Shown here: one piece after another, positions 42,938 through 51,348 of the stretch
How the letters are laid out: each line of letters starts with the position of its first letter
Position numbering within the stretch: the stretch's first letter is position 1
Assembly: GCA_017522685.1 (NCBI GenBank)
Contig: JAFWYN010000015.1
Span: 1 to 64,000, forward strand
DNA length: 64,000 nucleotides
Direction: 5' to 3'
From: Lachnospiraceae bacterium
Lineage (GTDB): Bacteria; Bacillota_A; Clostridia; Lachnospirales; Lachnospiraceae
Notes under the pieces: model-generated
Told to the model about the DNA's origin: nothing
The model's database searches: none
The model's input: only the letters and a program-made list of their open reading frames with translations
Program-made: the position numbers and the translations under genes

Positions 42938-45346
42938 ATGACTAAGAAAGGAATCAAAACCATGAGCATGAGAAAGAACAGAGCATTTTCATTACGAAAC
43001 GTAACCATGAAGGACTCTTATTTAATAAATGCATTTGAAAAGGAGGTACTTTATCTGACCGCCTTTGATACAGATAAATTGTTGGCAGGATTCCGGGAAA
43101 CAGCTGGCGTGGATATGCGCGGTGTGGAGCGATACCCCGGTTGGGAGAGTATGTTGATTGGAGGCCATACTCTGGGACACTATATGACTGCCTGTGTCAG
43201 ATGCTGTGAATCAGCGAACTGTAAGGAAGAGGACAGACAAAAGATGCTTCAGATTTTGAAGCGGCTGGCAGAAGGCCTGAAGGAATGCCAGGAGGCAGCC
43301 AATACCGGCTTTTTATTTGGAGCTATTATACAGGATAAAAATAATGTGGAGCTACAGTTTGATTATGTAGAGGAAAACAAAACACATATTATTACCCAGG
43401 CATGGGTGCCCTGGTATACCATGCACAAGCTTTTCGAAGGTTTGGTGTCTGTAGTAAATATGGATGTGGACGGGGAACTGGCGGAGTCCATTAAAGCAAC
43501 CACTAAGGAAGTTACATCCCGCTTGGCAGATTGGACCTATGGAAGAACCAGCAGCTGGGATGAAGCCTTACATAAAGTGGTGCTGGGTATTGAGTATGGC
43601 GGCATGAATGACTGCCTCTATGATGTGTACCTGATAACCGGCAAGGAGGAGCATCTGGCAGCAGCCAAGGCCTTCGACCAGGTGGAACTTTTTGAAAGAG
43701 TGCTGAAAGCAGGTATGGGTGATAATGTATTAAACAATCATCATGCCAATACCACCATTCCGAAGTTTGTAGGTGCTTTGAAGAGATATACGGTGACCGG
43801 TGAGGAGCAGTTTTTCCGCTATGCAGAGCATTTCTGGAAGCTGGTGACGGAAAATCACACTTACATCACCGGTGGTAACAGTGAATGGGAACATTTCGGA
43901 GAGGACAATATTCTCAACAAGGAGCGTACCAACTGTAACTGCGAGACCTGTAATGTTTACAATATGCTGAAGATGACCAAGCTGTTTTTCATGATTACAG
44001 GGGACGTAAAGTATGCGGACTGGTATGAGAATACCTTTATCAATTCCATTCTTTCTTCCCAAAATCCGAAGGACGGCATGACCACCTATTTCCAGCCCAT
44101 GGCCAGCGGATATTATAAAGTGTACGGAGAACGCTTTAATAAGTTCTGGTGCTGTACCGGCACCGGCATGGAGAATTTTTCTAAGCTTCAGGAAAGCTTT
44201 TATTTTGAGAAAGAGGATACCCTGATTGTAAATCAGTATATGGCTTCCATGGTATTGTTTAAGGGTGTGGAGATTGAGCAAAAAGCCAACGTACCTGCTT
44301 CCGACAAGGTGAAATTTCTGGTTAAGGGGGCGCTTGACGGAACGCTGCTTCTCCGTTTGCCCTATTGGTTAGCAGATGAAGCTGAGATTACGGTAAATGG
44401 TTGTGGCCACCCTTATGCAATCGTAGGGGCGGAAAACGGCAAAGGTTATGCTGTGGTAGAAGGTCCTTTTACAGCGAATACGGAGATTGAAGTAAGACTG
44501 CCTTTGAAGGTGGTGGCTTACAATCTGCCTGACGGAAAGAATACCTATGCTTTCAAGTACGGCCCTGTAGTGCTTAGTGCGTTGCTCGGTACCAAGGATA
44601 TGGTAGATTCCACCACCGGTGTGAATGTAACCATCCCAAGTAACCGCATCATAGAAAGTAAGTATGTACCTTCCCGCAAGGAATTCGTGGTAGTTTCGGA
44701 AGGAACAGTAGAAGACTACATAGCCAATATTGAGGAGCATCTGGTGCGTCAGGGAGAGGAGTTAAAGTTTGAACTTACAGGTACCGATGCAACACTGACC
44801 TATGTGCCGCATTTCTCCCAGCATACAGAACGTTACGGTGTATATTTCGAGTTTATTGACAAGGAAACAGCCATTTCGGATGCGGATAATGTGAAGGCGG
44901 AGCGTAACCGCATTGATACGGTACAGCCGGGCTATGGTCAGTATGAAAATGATACCTTCCACAATATGAGGGAGGAAGGAACCGGTTCTGTGGGAACCAC
45001 TGCAGGTGGCACCAGCCGTTATGCCAAGGCGGGCGGAAGCTTTGTTTATACCATGGAAGTGGATCCGGAAGGGACTGCTTTGCTGGTAACCTTTAAAACC
45101 GCAGATACCGGAAAAAGCATTGAGATTTTGGCCGGAGGAGTGAGCATTTTTAAGGAAGTGTTGGAGCTTCAGGGTGACGATGAGTATGCCGATGCGATAA
45201 TCCCTTTGCCTATGATGGCTATGAAAAAGGCTTACGGTAAGTTCTATAACTGCAGGGACAGAAAGGTGCTGGATTTCGAATTCCGGGGAATAGACGGTGC
45301 GGAGTCCGCAGCGGTTTGTCAGTTTATATATACTTTAACAGAATAG
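42938..45346 (+). CDS. Glycoside hydrolase family 127 (beta-L-arabinofuranosidase type)
   Basis: 802 residues. No signal peptide, so it acts in the cytosol on imported oligosaccharides. The alpha/alpha-barrel starts RNVTMKDSYLINAFEKEVLYL and has GGHTLGHYMTACVR and WVPWYTMHKLFEGL. The catalytic cluster is kept: Glu336 and Cys338 in NCETC, and Cys405-Cys406 in FWCCTGTGMENF, matching Glu338, Cys340, Cys417 and Cys418 of HypBA1 (zinc-bound cysteine nucleophile). The C-terminal half is beta-rich. Start at 42938 follows TAGGGGGA; 42962 is an alternative. Regulated by the divergent AraC gene, most likely for plant arabinan or extensin sugars. Confidence 0.92.
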   Translation: MTKKGIKTMSMRKNRAFSLRNVTMKDSYLINAFEKEVLYLTAFDTDKLLAGFRETAGVDMRGVERYPGWESMLIGGHTLGHYMTACVRCCESANCKEEDRQKMLQILKRLAEGLKECQEAANTGFLFGAIIQDKNNVELQFDYVEENKTHIITQAWVPWYTMHKLFEGLVSVVNMDVDGELAESIKATTKEVTSRLADWTYGRTSSWDEALHKVVLGIEYGGMNDCLYDVYLITGKEEHLAAAKAFDQVELFERVLKAGMGDNVLNNHHANTTIPKFVGALKRYTVTGEEQFFRYAEHFWKLVTENHTYITGGNSEWEHFGEDNILNKERTNCNCETCNVYNMLKMTKLFFMITGDVKYADWYENTFINSILSSQNPKDGMTTYFQPMASGYYKVYGERFNKFWCCTGTGMENFSKLQESFYFEKEDTLIVNQYMASMVLFKGVEIEQKANVPASDKVKFLVKGALDGTLLLRLPYWLADEAEITVNGCGHPYAIVGAENGKGYAVVEGPFTANTEIEVRLPLKVVAYNLPDGKNTYAFKYGPVVLSALLGTKDMVDSTTGVNVTIPSNRIIESKYVPSRKEFVVVSEGTVEDYIANIEEHLVRQGEELKFELTGTDATLTYVPHFSQHTERYGVYFEFIDKETAISDADNVKAERNRIDTVQPGYGQYENDTFHNMREEGTGSVGTTAGGTSRYAKAGGSFVYTMEVDPEGTALLVTFKTADTGKSIEILAGGVSIFKEVLELQGDDEYADAIIPLPMMAMKKAYGKFYNCRDRKVLDFEFRGIDGAESAAVCQFIYTLTE

Positions 45347-45472
45347 CGAACGTAGAAAAAGACATCCGATTTTTTCTTAAGATAGTTGAGAATTACTATG
45401 GAAGAGGTTGGGTGTCTTTGCTATAATTGGACATAGAGTTAAATGGTGTTTGGTAGGAGGGAGTGGTTTTGC

Positions 45473-46285
45473 ATGAGTAATTTGTATGTTTCTGATTTGG
45501 ACGGTACTTTGCTAAGAAGTAATGAAGCAACGTCGGCATATACCAATGAGGTGATTAATTCCCTGGTGGATAAAGGGATGGTTTTTTCTTATGCAACGGC
45601 ACGTTCCTTTGTAACAGCGAAAAAGGTAACCAAAGGAATAGAGGCGAGGATTCCCTTGATTGTGTACAATGGAGCTTTTATCATTGATAATATTACGGAG
45701 GAAATACTGATGGCCAACTATTTTGATGACTCTGTGTTGGCTGTATTAGATGAGTTATTTGAGAATAAGGTATTTCCAATTGTCTATGCCTTTGTGGATG
45801 GCAAAGAGAAGTTTTCTTTTGTGCCGGACTTAGCTACCGATGGTATGCAGAGATTTCTGGATAGCCGAAAAGGAGATATTCGTACCAACGCGGTGGAAAC
45901 AATCAGTGATTTAAAAGCCGGCAATATCTTTTATATTACCTGTATTGACAGGGAAGAAAAGCTGAATCCTTTGTATGAAAAATACAAAGACAAGTATTAT
46001 TGCGTATATCAGAGGGACATCTATACCGAGGAACAGTGGCTGGAAATTATGCCACCTCAGGTTTCAAAATCCAATGCTATAAAAAAGTTAAAAGGGATGT
46101 TGGATTGTGATAAACTGATTGTGTTCGGGGATGGCAAAAATGATATAGATATGTTTCAAATGGCTGATGAAAGCTATGCAGTTGCCAATGCACATGAGGA
46201 TTTGAAGAAGCATGCAACGGGCATCATTGGTTCTAATGATGAAGATGGTGTTGCTAAGTGGCTGGAGAAGCATTTTGAGAAATAG
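45473..46285 (+). CDS. Cof-type HAD family sugar-phosphate phosphatase
   Basis: 270 residues. HAD motif I SDLDGTLL (Asp8, Asp10), a C2B cap domain, and motif IV FGDGKNDIDMF, followed by YAVANAHEDLKKHATG, typical of the Cof/YidA group that removes phosphate from sugar phosphates and related metabolites. Substrate unknown. The ATG at 45473 follows AGGAGGGAG; the earlier ATG at 45443 lies before that site. The next gene, 23 bases on, is an HD-domain protein. Confidence 0.9.
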   Translation: MSNLYVSDLDGTLLRSNEATSAYTNEVINSLVDKGMVFSYATARSFVTAKKVTKGIEARIPLIVYNGAFIIDNITEEILMANYFDDSVLAVLDELFENKVFPIVYAFVDGKEKFSFVPDLATDGMQRFLDSRKGDIRTNAVETISDLKAGNIFYITCIDREEKLNPLYEKYKDKYYCVYQRDIYTEEQWLEIMPPQVSKSNAIKKLKGMLDCDKLIVFGDGKNDIDMFQMADESYAVANAHEDLKKHATGIIGSNDEDGVAKWLEKHFEK

Positions 46286-46308
46286 AAGCGGCACAGAGGA
46301 GAACGACA

Positions 46309-46926
46309 ATGCAGTATGATGAGTTGATACAGTTGTTGAAAACGACGGATGATGTTTGGCAGATTAACCAACATAGAGAGGAAATTGCAGAGTGGCTTCC
46401 TAAAGTGCGTACTATGTTTGAATATGACCAGCAAAATGCGGCCCATCAGTATGATTTGTGGATGCACTGTGTTCATACAGTGGTGGGTATGCCCCGAAAT
46501 CTGGAGGATAGTATGCTGTATCTGGCAGCCCTTCTTCATGATATTGGTAAGCCGGATTGTCAGGTGAAGGGGAAACGTCCCGATGATAAGGACATGCATT
46601 ATTACGGACATCCTCTGCGGAGTCGGGAAATCGTGGAGACTGAGGTGATTCCTTTCCTTTTGGAAAAGGGTGCTGATTTATCAGAGGAAGATAGAAAGCG
46701 GCTTATTTATTATGTGGAGCATCATGACGACCGTATGAGTTTACGCTTGAAACATGTGCGGGAACATATGAATATTCCGGTGACATTTGAGACTTTTCAG
46801 AAGCTGATGCTTCTGGAAGTGTCAGATGCACTGGCTCATGTACAGATTCCGGTAGTGGCGGAAAGAGTACAGATTTGCAGTGCATTGGCCGGGGAAGAGG
46901 GCCGGAAGTTGTACAAACAATTATAG
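46309..46926 (+). CDS. HD-domain phosphohydrolase
   Basis: 205 residues. HD motif residues: WMHCVHTVV (first His), ALLHDIGKPDC (His-Asp), HYYGHPLRS and YVEHHDDRMS. The layout resembles CCA-adding-enzyme-type HD domains and other small nucleotidases/phosphodiesterases. Substrate unknown. GAGGAGAACG precedes the ATG. It is probably co-transcribed with the HAD phosphatase upstream and ends before a long-loop hairpin. Confidence 0.87.
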   Translation: MQYDELIQLLKTTDDVWQINQHREEIAEWLPKVRTMFEYDQQNAAHQYDLWMHCVHTVVGMPRNLEDSMLYLAALLHDIGKPDCQVKGKRPDDKDMHYYGHPLRSREIVETEVIPFLLEKGADLSEEDRKRLIYYVEHHDDRMSLRLKHVREHMNIPVTFETFQKLMLLEVSDALAHVQIPVVAERVQICSALAGEEGRKLYKQL

Positions 46927-46986
46927 GGACATATTATGTCTCATTCGTTAAATAGGGCATTTGCTCACTTTATGTCCTGTTTTTTA
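46926..46986 (+). terminator. Probable terminator after the HD gene
   Basis: GGGACATA near 46926-46934 pairs with TATGTCCT near 46972-46979, followed by GTTTTTT. The loop is long. Confidence 0.5.
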
Positions 46987-47030
46987 TTGGGAGAAGAGAG
47001 TAGTCTACAAGTATCAGGAGGTTGACAAAC

Positions 47031-47537
47031 ATGGATCAAATTAAAATTGGAAGCTTTATTAAGGAATTAAGAAAGGAACAGAACCTTACCCAGGAAGAGC
47101 TGGCGGAAAAGTTTAATGTAGCCAGAAGAACGGTGTCCAGATGGGAAACCGGCAGTAATATGCCGGACTTAGATATTCTGATAGAGATGGCAGATTTCTA
47201 TGATGTGGATCTCCGGGAAATTTTAGACGGAGAAAGGAAAAGTGAGAAAATGAATGAAGAATTAAAGGAAACAGTACTAAAGGTGGCAGAGTACAGCAAT
47301 GAGGAGAAGAAGAGAGATACAAGACGGGTGCTAGGGTACTTTGTGCTGGGAATTGTTGCCCTGATTACCAATCAGGCGTTGGATTCTTTGGAATTGGAGG
47401 ATACCCATGGGGTCAAATTCTGGAAAGAAAACACTGCCGGTATAATAATGGCGGCCATGATTGCGGGCATTCTTCATGTGACCGGAAGCCTAAACAAAAT
47501 CCGTGCATTTACGAAGAGATTGCAAGGTGGGGAGTGA
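47031..47537 (+). CDS. XRE-family regulator with two C-terminal membrane helices
   Basis: 168 residues. N-terminal HTH (about 5-62: GSFIKELRKEQNLTQEELAEKF, ARRTVSRWETGSNMPDLDIL), a charged linker, then two hydrophobic helices (about 108-126 and 140-160). Membrane-tethered XRE regulators of this kind are frequent in Clostridia; targets unknown. AGGAGG lies ten bases before the ATG at 47031; an in-frame TTG at 47022 is too close to it. Confidence 0.87.
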   Translation: MDQIKIGSFIKELRKEQNLTQEELAEKFNVARRTVSRWETGSNMPDLDILIEMADFYDVDLREILDGERKSEKMNEELKETVLKVAEYSNEEKKRDTRRVLGYFVLGIVALITNQALDSLELEDTHGVKFWKENTAGIIMAAMIAGILHVTGSLNKIRAFTKRLQGGE

Positions 47538-47548
47538 GAGTTTGGGTC

Positions 47549-48394
47549 TTAGCCCTTTCGAAACGCCGTGGGCGTCATATTGTATATAGTTTTAAAGGCA
47601 TTGGTGAAATGTTCCGGAGAAGAATATCCAAGTTCTTCGGCGATGACAGCAATGCCTTTTTTGCTGTCCTGCAGTAAGATGCAGGCAGCAGACATACGGG
47701 CTTCAGTACGCTTCTGCTGAAAGGTTTTGTTATAATGTTTCTTTAGCAGTCGTTCGGTTTGGCGTTTACCCAGCTTTACCTGTTTAGCCAAAGCATCTAA
47801 GGTCAAATACCGGTAATCATACAAAAAGGCTTCCTCAATGATTAAGTAGGTCAGGTCATTTACATTGGAGGATTTGGTGGTGCCGGATACAGGCAGAGCA
47901 TCCTCCTGTTTGTAATGTCTGGTAAGCAATAAAATCAATTGTTGCAAAAGAGAAGGGAGCATCAGCTCGTAACCTGCGGGATGAGCTTCCAGCTCTTGAA
48001 AAATCTGCTTCATAAGCTCATGGATACTGCTTTCTGCAGTGCCAATCCAGAAAGGATACTCTAAAAAAGTATTCATAATGCCTGTGGCAGCACCGGTCAT
48101 TTCTTTGCTAATCTGAAAATATACACAATATTCCGTCATGGGGTCTTCCGGTGCGGAAATCTGCTCATGGGCCACCCCGGGGCCGGTCATAAATAAGGAA
48201 CCGGGCGTGATGGCATATTCCTGTCCCTGTGCAATTAAAGTTCCATACCCGTATGAGATATAGTGAAGCTCATAACTGCTTTTGCTGTGGCTGTGCTTGG
48301 GAATAGGGCGCACTAACTTTTCCAAGCAGATGCTCAGAATGGTGAAGTCAATATTCTCGATGGAAAAGGTGATTTTCAGGTCACGGTATTTCAT
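47549..48394 (-). CDS. AraC family transcriptional regulator of the sugar-acid operon
   Basis: 281 residues. N-terminal cupin (HSHSKSSYELHYISYGYGTL, EYAITPGSLFMTGPGVAHEQ) for ligand sensing and a C-terminal AraC DNA-binding domain (LTLDALAKQVKLGKRQTERLLKKHY, then GIAVIAEELGYSSPEHFTNAF). It is the second gene of a minus-strand pair that is divergent from the predicted L-galactose operon, and two 20-bp spaced direct repeats lie beside that operon's promoter. Activation of the operon by a sugar or sugar acid is the likely role, by inference. Confidence 0.92.
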   Translation of the reverse strand: MKYRDLKITFSIENIDFTILSICLEKLVRPIPKHSHSKSSYELHYISYGYGTLIAQGQEYAITPGSLFMTGPGVAHEQISAPEDPMTEYCVYFQISKEMTGAATGIMNTFLEYPFWIGTAESSIHELMKQIFQELEAHPAGYELMLPSLLQQLILLLTRHYKQEDALPVSGTTKSSNVNDLTYLIIEEAFLYDYRYLTLDALAKQVKLGKRQTERLLKKHYNKTFQQKRTEARMSAACILLQDSKKGIAVIAEELGYSSPEHFTNAFKTIYNMTPTAFRKG

Positions 48395-48427
48395 GGAGGT
48401 TCCTCGCTTTGTGATGGGTTCCGGATA

Positions 48428-48892
48428 TTATAACTTTCTGATGGGGAAGAACATGAAGTTCTTGCCGGTTTCTGGACAGGTAAAGTCATGAACGGCGCCT
48501 ACCAGTGTCAGGTTGTTTTCAGCCAAATAGTTTAAGGTTTGGGGGAAAGTGTCCCCGCCTTCACATTCTGCATAAACATATTCATAGCCGGGGACGGTCC
48601 ATTTGGTCCAGCCTCCGGGAGCTTCTGCAGCATCATCACATTCCACTCCTGCCAGATAGAGCCCCTGGCTGAAGCCTTCTTCCCATGGGAGGAAAGAGTG
48701 GGAAAAGTCCGACATGGCACCCCAGATACCTAAGAGATTGCCTTGTTCGTCTTTCTTGGCCAGATCCGCCACTTCTCCAAAGTGACTATTAGCATCTTCC
48801 CATAAGCGCTGAATAAAACCGTCACCATCTTTGGTGGAGCCTTCTTTGCCGATGACCGCAAAAGATTCCTTGATACATGTGTTGATATTCAT
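48428..48892 (-). CDS. GyrI-like effector-binding domain protein
   Basis: 154 residues. Stand-alone AraC-type effector-binding (GyrI-like/SOUL) domain: IKESFAVIGKEGST opening, YLAGVECDDAAEAPGGWTKW and VPGYEYVYAECEG strands, and a hydrophobic ending. Family members bind small hydrophobic or cationic molecules and some hydrolyse or inhibit. Located 33 bases before the AraC gene on the same strand. Whether it modulates that regulator is unknown. AAGGAGG precedes the ATG. Confidence 0.85.
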   Translation of the reverse strand: MNINTCIKESFAVIGKEGSTKDGDGFIQRLWEDANSHFGEVADLAKKDEQGNLLGIWGAMSDFSHSFLPWEEGFSQGLYLAGVECDDAAEAPGGWTKWTVPGYEYVYAECEGGDTFPQTLNYLAENNLTLVGAVHDFTCPETGKNFMFFPIRKL

Positions 48893-48980
48893 AGGGGACC
48901 TCCTTAAAAATATATGTTTTATTTATTATCGCATCTTGTATAAAGGATGGCAATAGAAAAACATACAAATCTACGAAAAA

Positions 48981-49011
48981 GCGACATGTATCCAATGAAA
49001 ACGTCATGCAT
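48981..49011 (+). promoter_or_regulatory. Candidate AraC operator: two direct repeats 20 bp apart
   Basis: GCGACATGTAT (48981-48991) and ACGTCATGCAT (49001-49011) share CG-x-CATG-x-AT, with start points exactly 20 bases apart. The second ends five bases before the -35 element, a common place for AraC-type activators. Confidence 0.55.
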
Positions 49012-49016
49012 AAGTC

Positions 49017-49045
49017 TTGGCATGTTGGTTGCATATAGTTATAAT
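49017..49045 (+). promoter_or_regulatory. Promoter of the predicted L-galactose operon
   Basis: TTGGCA (49017-49022) and TATAAT (49040-49045), 17 bases apart; the -35 is imperfect, as expected of an activator-dependent promoter. Confidence 0.7.
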
Positions 49046-49108
49046 AAAATTGCATAGTGACGGTTAGTGCCAAATGTGACAAAGCGTCAAAAAATAGGAG
49101 GACTTAAA

Positions 49109-50311
49109 ATGCTGGTAAAAGGTACGTACTTTCAGAATGATACAGAGAACCCATTAGTGTATGGGGATGTGGAGATAAGAAACGACAAGCGCATGAGACT
49201 GCGCGGAGAAGAAGAGAAGGAAGGTATCCTCTGTGAGCCGGTTATGGTAGGCTTCTGCGGCACGGATAATGAGCTTATGAATATGGGAAGCCGTGGAGAA
49301 CTGGGGGCCAAGTTCCCGATAGGTACCAACCGATTGATTAACGGTCATGAAGGTATCGTGTGGGTACCTTCCCGGAATCGTTTCGCCATTGTGCTGATTC
49401 GTGGAGGAAACAGCTATGACCCCACCCGTTATACGGAGGAGGAGACCTATTTTGAATACGGCTGTGACCAGGCAGACGGTCTGTTTGCAGATAAGCAGTA
49501 CTTCCATCCGGATATGCTATTGCCCATTCCGGAGGGTTATGTGGAAAACGGTAAGTTAAAGCTTTCCTTCGCTAAGAAAATGGTATTTCCGGATCCTTTC
49601 GCCTGTATGTTGTTCCAGCTGGAGCGTATGGAGGATTTGGGCAGCGCCCACAATTTCCGGGTGGCTATGCGTAAGTATAAATGCGGGGAGGAAGAGGCAC
49701 GTAGGATTGCCAAGGAGGAAATCTTCGACCGCACGGTGATTTTCGGTCTGGGTACCACCGGTATGTTTATCGGAGACTTGATTTTACGTAACCATAAGAA
49801 TGCCAAGGTGCTGTTCGTAGCAAGAAGTGCTGCGGATTCGCCAAAGGTACAGTTTGCCTTAAAGGAAACCAATGCAGAGTATCTGCAAAATATTTTTGAT
49901 AGTGAGGAAGAATTGGCCAAGGCTATCATAGAAAAGCTGGGCGGAAGGGCCACCACCTTTATCGGTGTTAGCGGCAGCAATGTGGAGCATAGAATTGCAT
50001 TCGAACATAAGGTGCTGGGCTGTAACGGTATTTACAACAGCTTTTCCTTAGGACCTAAGATTACCTTCGATACTATGCCCTTTGGTTTTGAAAATCATTT
50101 GATTCTGGCTTCCATCAATTTCCGCCAGGACCATATGGAGGAGGCCATCCGACTGTTGGCAGAGAGTCATTATGATGAAATTGTGGAGCTGATTGACAGG
50201 GAAGAATTTGCAACAGACCCTATGGGGGCTTATAAGAATAAAATCTACAGTAAGAATGCACCCATGAAGACAGCGGTGATTTGGAATAAAAACTATGTGG
50301 AAGAGGCATAA
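49109..50311 (+). CDS. Sugar 1-dehydrogenase of the glucose-dehydrogenase MDR type (candidate L-galactose dehydrogenase)
   Basis: 400 residues. Medium-chain dehydrogenase with catalytic zinc motif GFCGTDNE (Cys50) and INGHEG (His80, Glu81), then a long C-terminal Rossmann part with FGLGTTGMF (212-220). Its layout resembles archaeal glucose/galactose dehydrogenases with the Glu_dehyd_C domain, which oxidise C1 of aldoses to lactones. The four cysteines of the structural zinc lobe are missing: the region (about 97-120) holds GGNSYDPTRYTEEETYFEYG instead. First gene of a five-gene operon with a lactonase at the end; inferred step L-galactose to L-galactono-lactone. AGGAGG precedes the ATG. L-fucose or D-arabinose are alternative substrates. 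Confidence 0.75.
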   Translation: MLVKGTYFQNDTENPLVYGDVEIRNDKRMRLRGEEEKEGILCEPVMVGFCGTDNELMNMGSRGELGAKFPIGTNRLINGHEGIVWVPSRNRFAIVLIRGGNSYDPTRYTEEETYFEYGCDQADGLFADKQYFHPDMLLPIPEGYVENGKLKLSFAKKMVFPDPFACMLFQLERMEDLGSAHNFRVAMRKYKCGEEEARRIAKEEIFDRTVIFGLGTTGMFIGDLILRNHKNAKVLFVARSAADSPKVQFALKETNAEYLQNIFDSEEELAKAIIEKLGGRATTFIGVSGSNVEHRIAFEHKVLGCNGIYNSFSLGPKITFDTMPFGFENHLILASINFRQDHMEEAIRLLAESHYDEIVELIDREEFATDPMGAYKNKIYSKNAPMKTAVIWNKNYVEEA

Positions 50312-50322
50312 GGGGGAGAAGG

Positions 50323-51336
50323 ATGAAGACAGTATTAATCGAGAAACCATTTGAAATCGCGGTGACAGATACAGAAATGCCGATACCCGGGGATGGAGAG
50401 GCATTATTAAAGGTTTTGTACTGCGGTGTTTGCGGTGCGGATGTATCCAGTTATACGGGCAATCAGCCCTTTACCACCTATCCCAGAATCCCGGGACATG
50501 AGTTTAGTGCACAAATTGTATCCATTCCGCATAATGACAAGGGATTAAAAGCAGGGGATATTGTAACCGCCAATCCCTATTTTAACTGTGGCAGCTGCTA
50601 TTCCTGCGAAAGAGGCTATGTGAACTGCTGTACCGACAATCAGACCATGGGCGTACAGAGGGACGGTAGCTTCCGTGAATACATAGTGATGCCTGTGGAG
50701 CGTATTTATCCGGGCAAGGGTTTGTCAGCCAAGGAGCTGGCTTTAGTGGAGCCCTTTACCATTAGTTATCATGCATTGCACAGAGCACCTGTGAAAAAGG
50801 GTGACAAAGTGTTAATCGTGGGAGCCGGTCCCATCGGTTTGTTTGCCCTGATTGCGGCAAAGGCCCAGGGAGCGGAAGTATATGTAGCAGATTTGCTGGA
50901 GGGCAGATTGGAAAAGGCACTGCATTTCGGTGCGGACGGAGTAATCAATTCCGGCAAGACTGATATTGTGGAAGAAGCCATGAAGATTACCGGCGGTAAT
51001 GGTTTCGATGTGTGTGTGGAAGCCTGTGGACTTCCCGTAACTTTCCTGTCCTGTATCGATTGCGCAGCCTTCGCAGCCAATATTATTTTAATCGGTAACG
51101 GCAAGAAAGAGACCACCTTCCTCCATTCCATCCTCTTAAAAAAGGAGTTGAATGTATTCGGTAGCCGTAATTCCTATGCAAGGGATTTTGAGGCGGTGAT
51201 AGACTTGATAGCAGGCGGAAATGTAAATGTGCTGGATATGGTCAGCGCCGTGTATCCGGTAGATAAAGCGGATGAAGCCTTTAAGGCTTTGGTGGAAAAC
51301 GACGGCAGCCTGGCGAAGGTATTGATTGAACTGTAG
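50323..51336 (+). CDS. Zinc-dependent alcohol dehydrogenase, LgoD/YjjN-like (candidate L-galactonate 5-dehydrogenase)
   Basis: 337 residues. Catalytic zinc ligands Cys37 (GVCGAD) and His59-Glu60 (IPGHEF); structural zinc cysteines 89, 92, 95 and 103; Rossmann motif GAGPIG. Over the first 110 residues the pattern IPGDGEALLK, GNQPF-x2-YPR and the early GHE closely follows E. coli YjjN (LgoD), which oxidises L-galactonate to D-tagaturonate. The next gene reduces D-tagaturonate, so the assignment fits the pathway. It lies 11 bases after the first dehydrogenase. A threonine- or polyol-dehydrogenase role is the alternative. Confidence 0.8.
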   Translation: MKTVLIEKPFEIAVTDTEMPIPGDGEALLKVLYCGVCGADVSSYTGNQPFTTYPRIPGHEFSAQIVSIPHNDKGLKAGDIVTANPYFNCGSCYSCERGYVNCCTDNQTMGVQRDGSFREYIVMPVERIYPGKGLSAKELALVEPFTISYHALHRAPVKKGDKVLIVGAGPIGLFALIAAKAQGAEVYVADLLEGRLEKALHFGADGVINSGKTDIVEEAMKITGGNGFDVCVEACGLPVTFLSCIDCAAFAANIILIGNGKKETTFLHSILLKKELNVFGSRNSYARDFEAVIDLIAGGNVNVLDMVSAVYPVDKADEAFKALVENDGSLAKVLIEL

Positions 51337-51348
51337 AAAGGAAAGCGT

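Noticed and set aside
43730..44281. 183-residue open frame on the minus strand inside the GH127 gene
   Set aside because: Antisense shadow of a gene with all catalytic residues in place.
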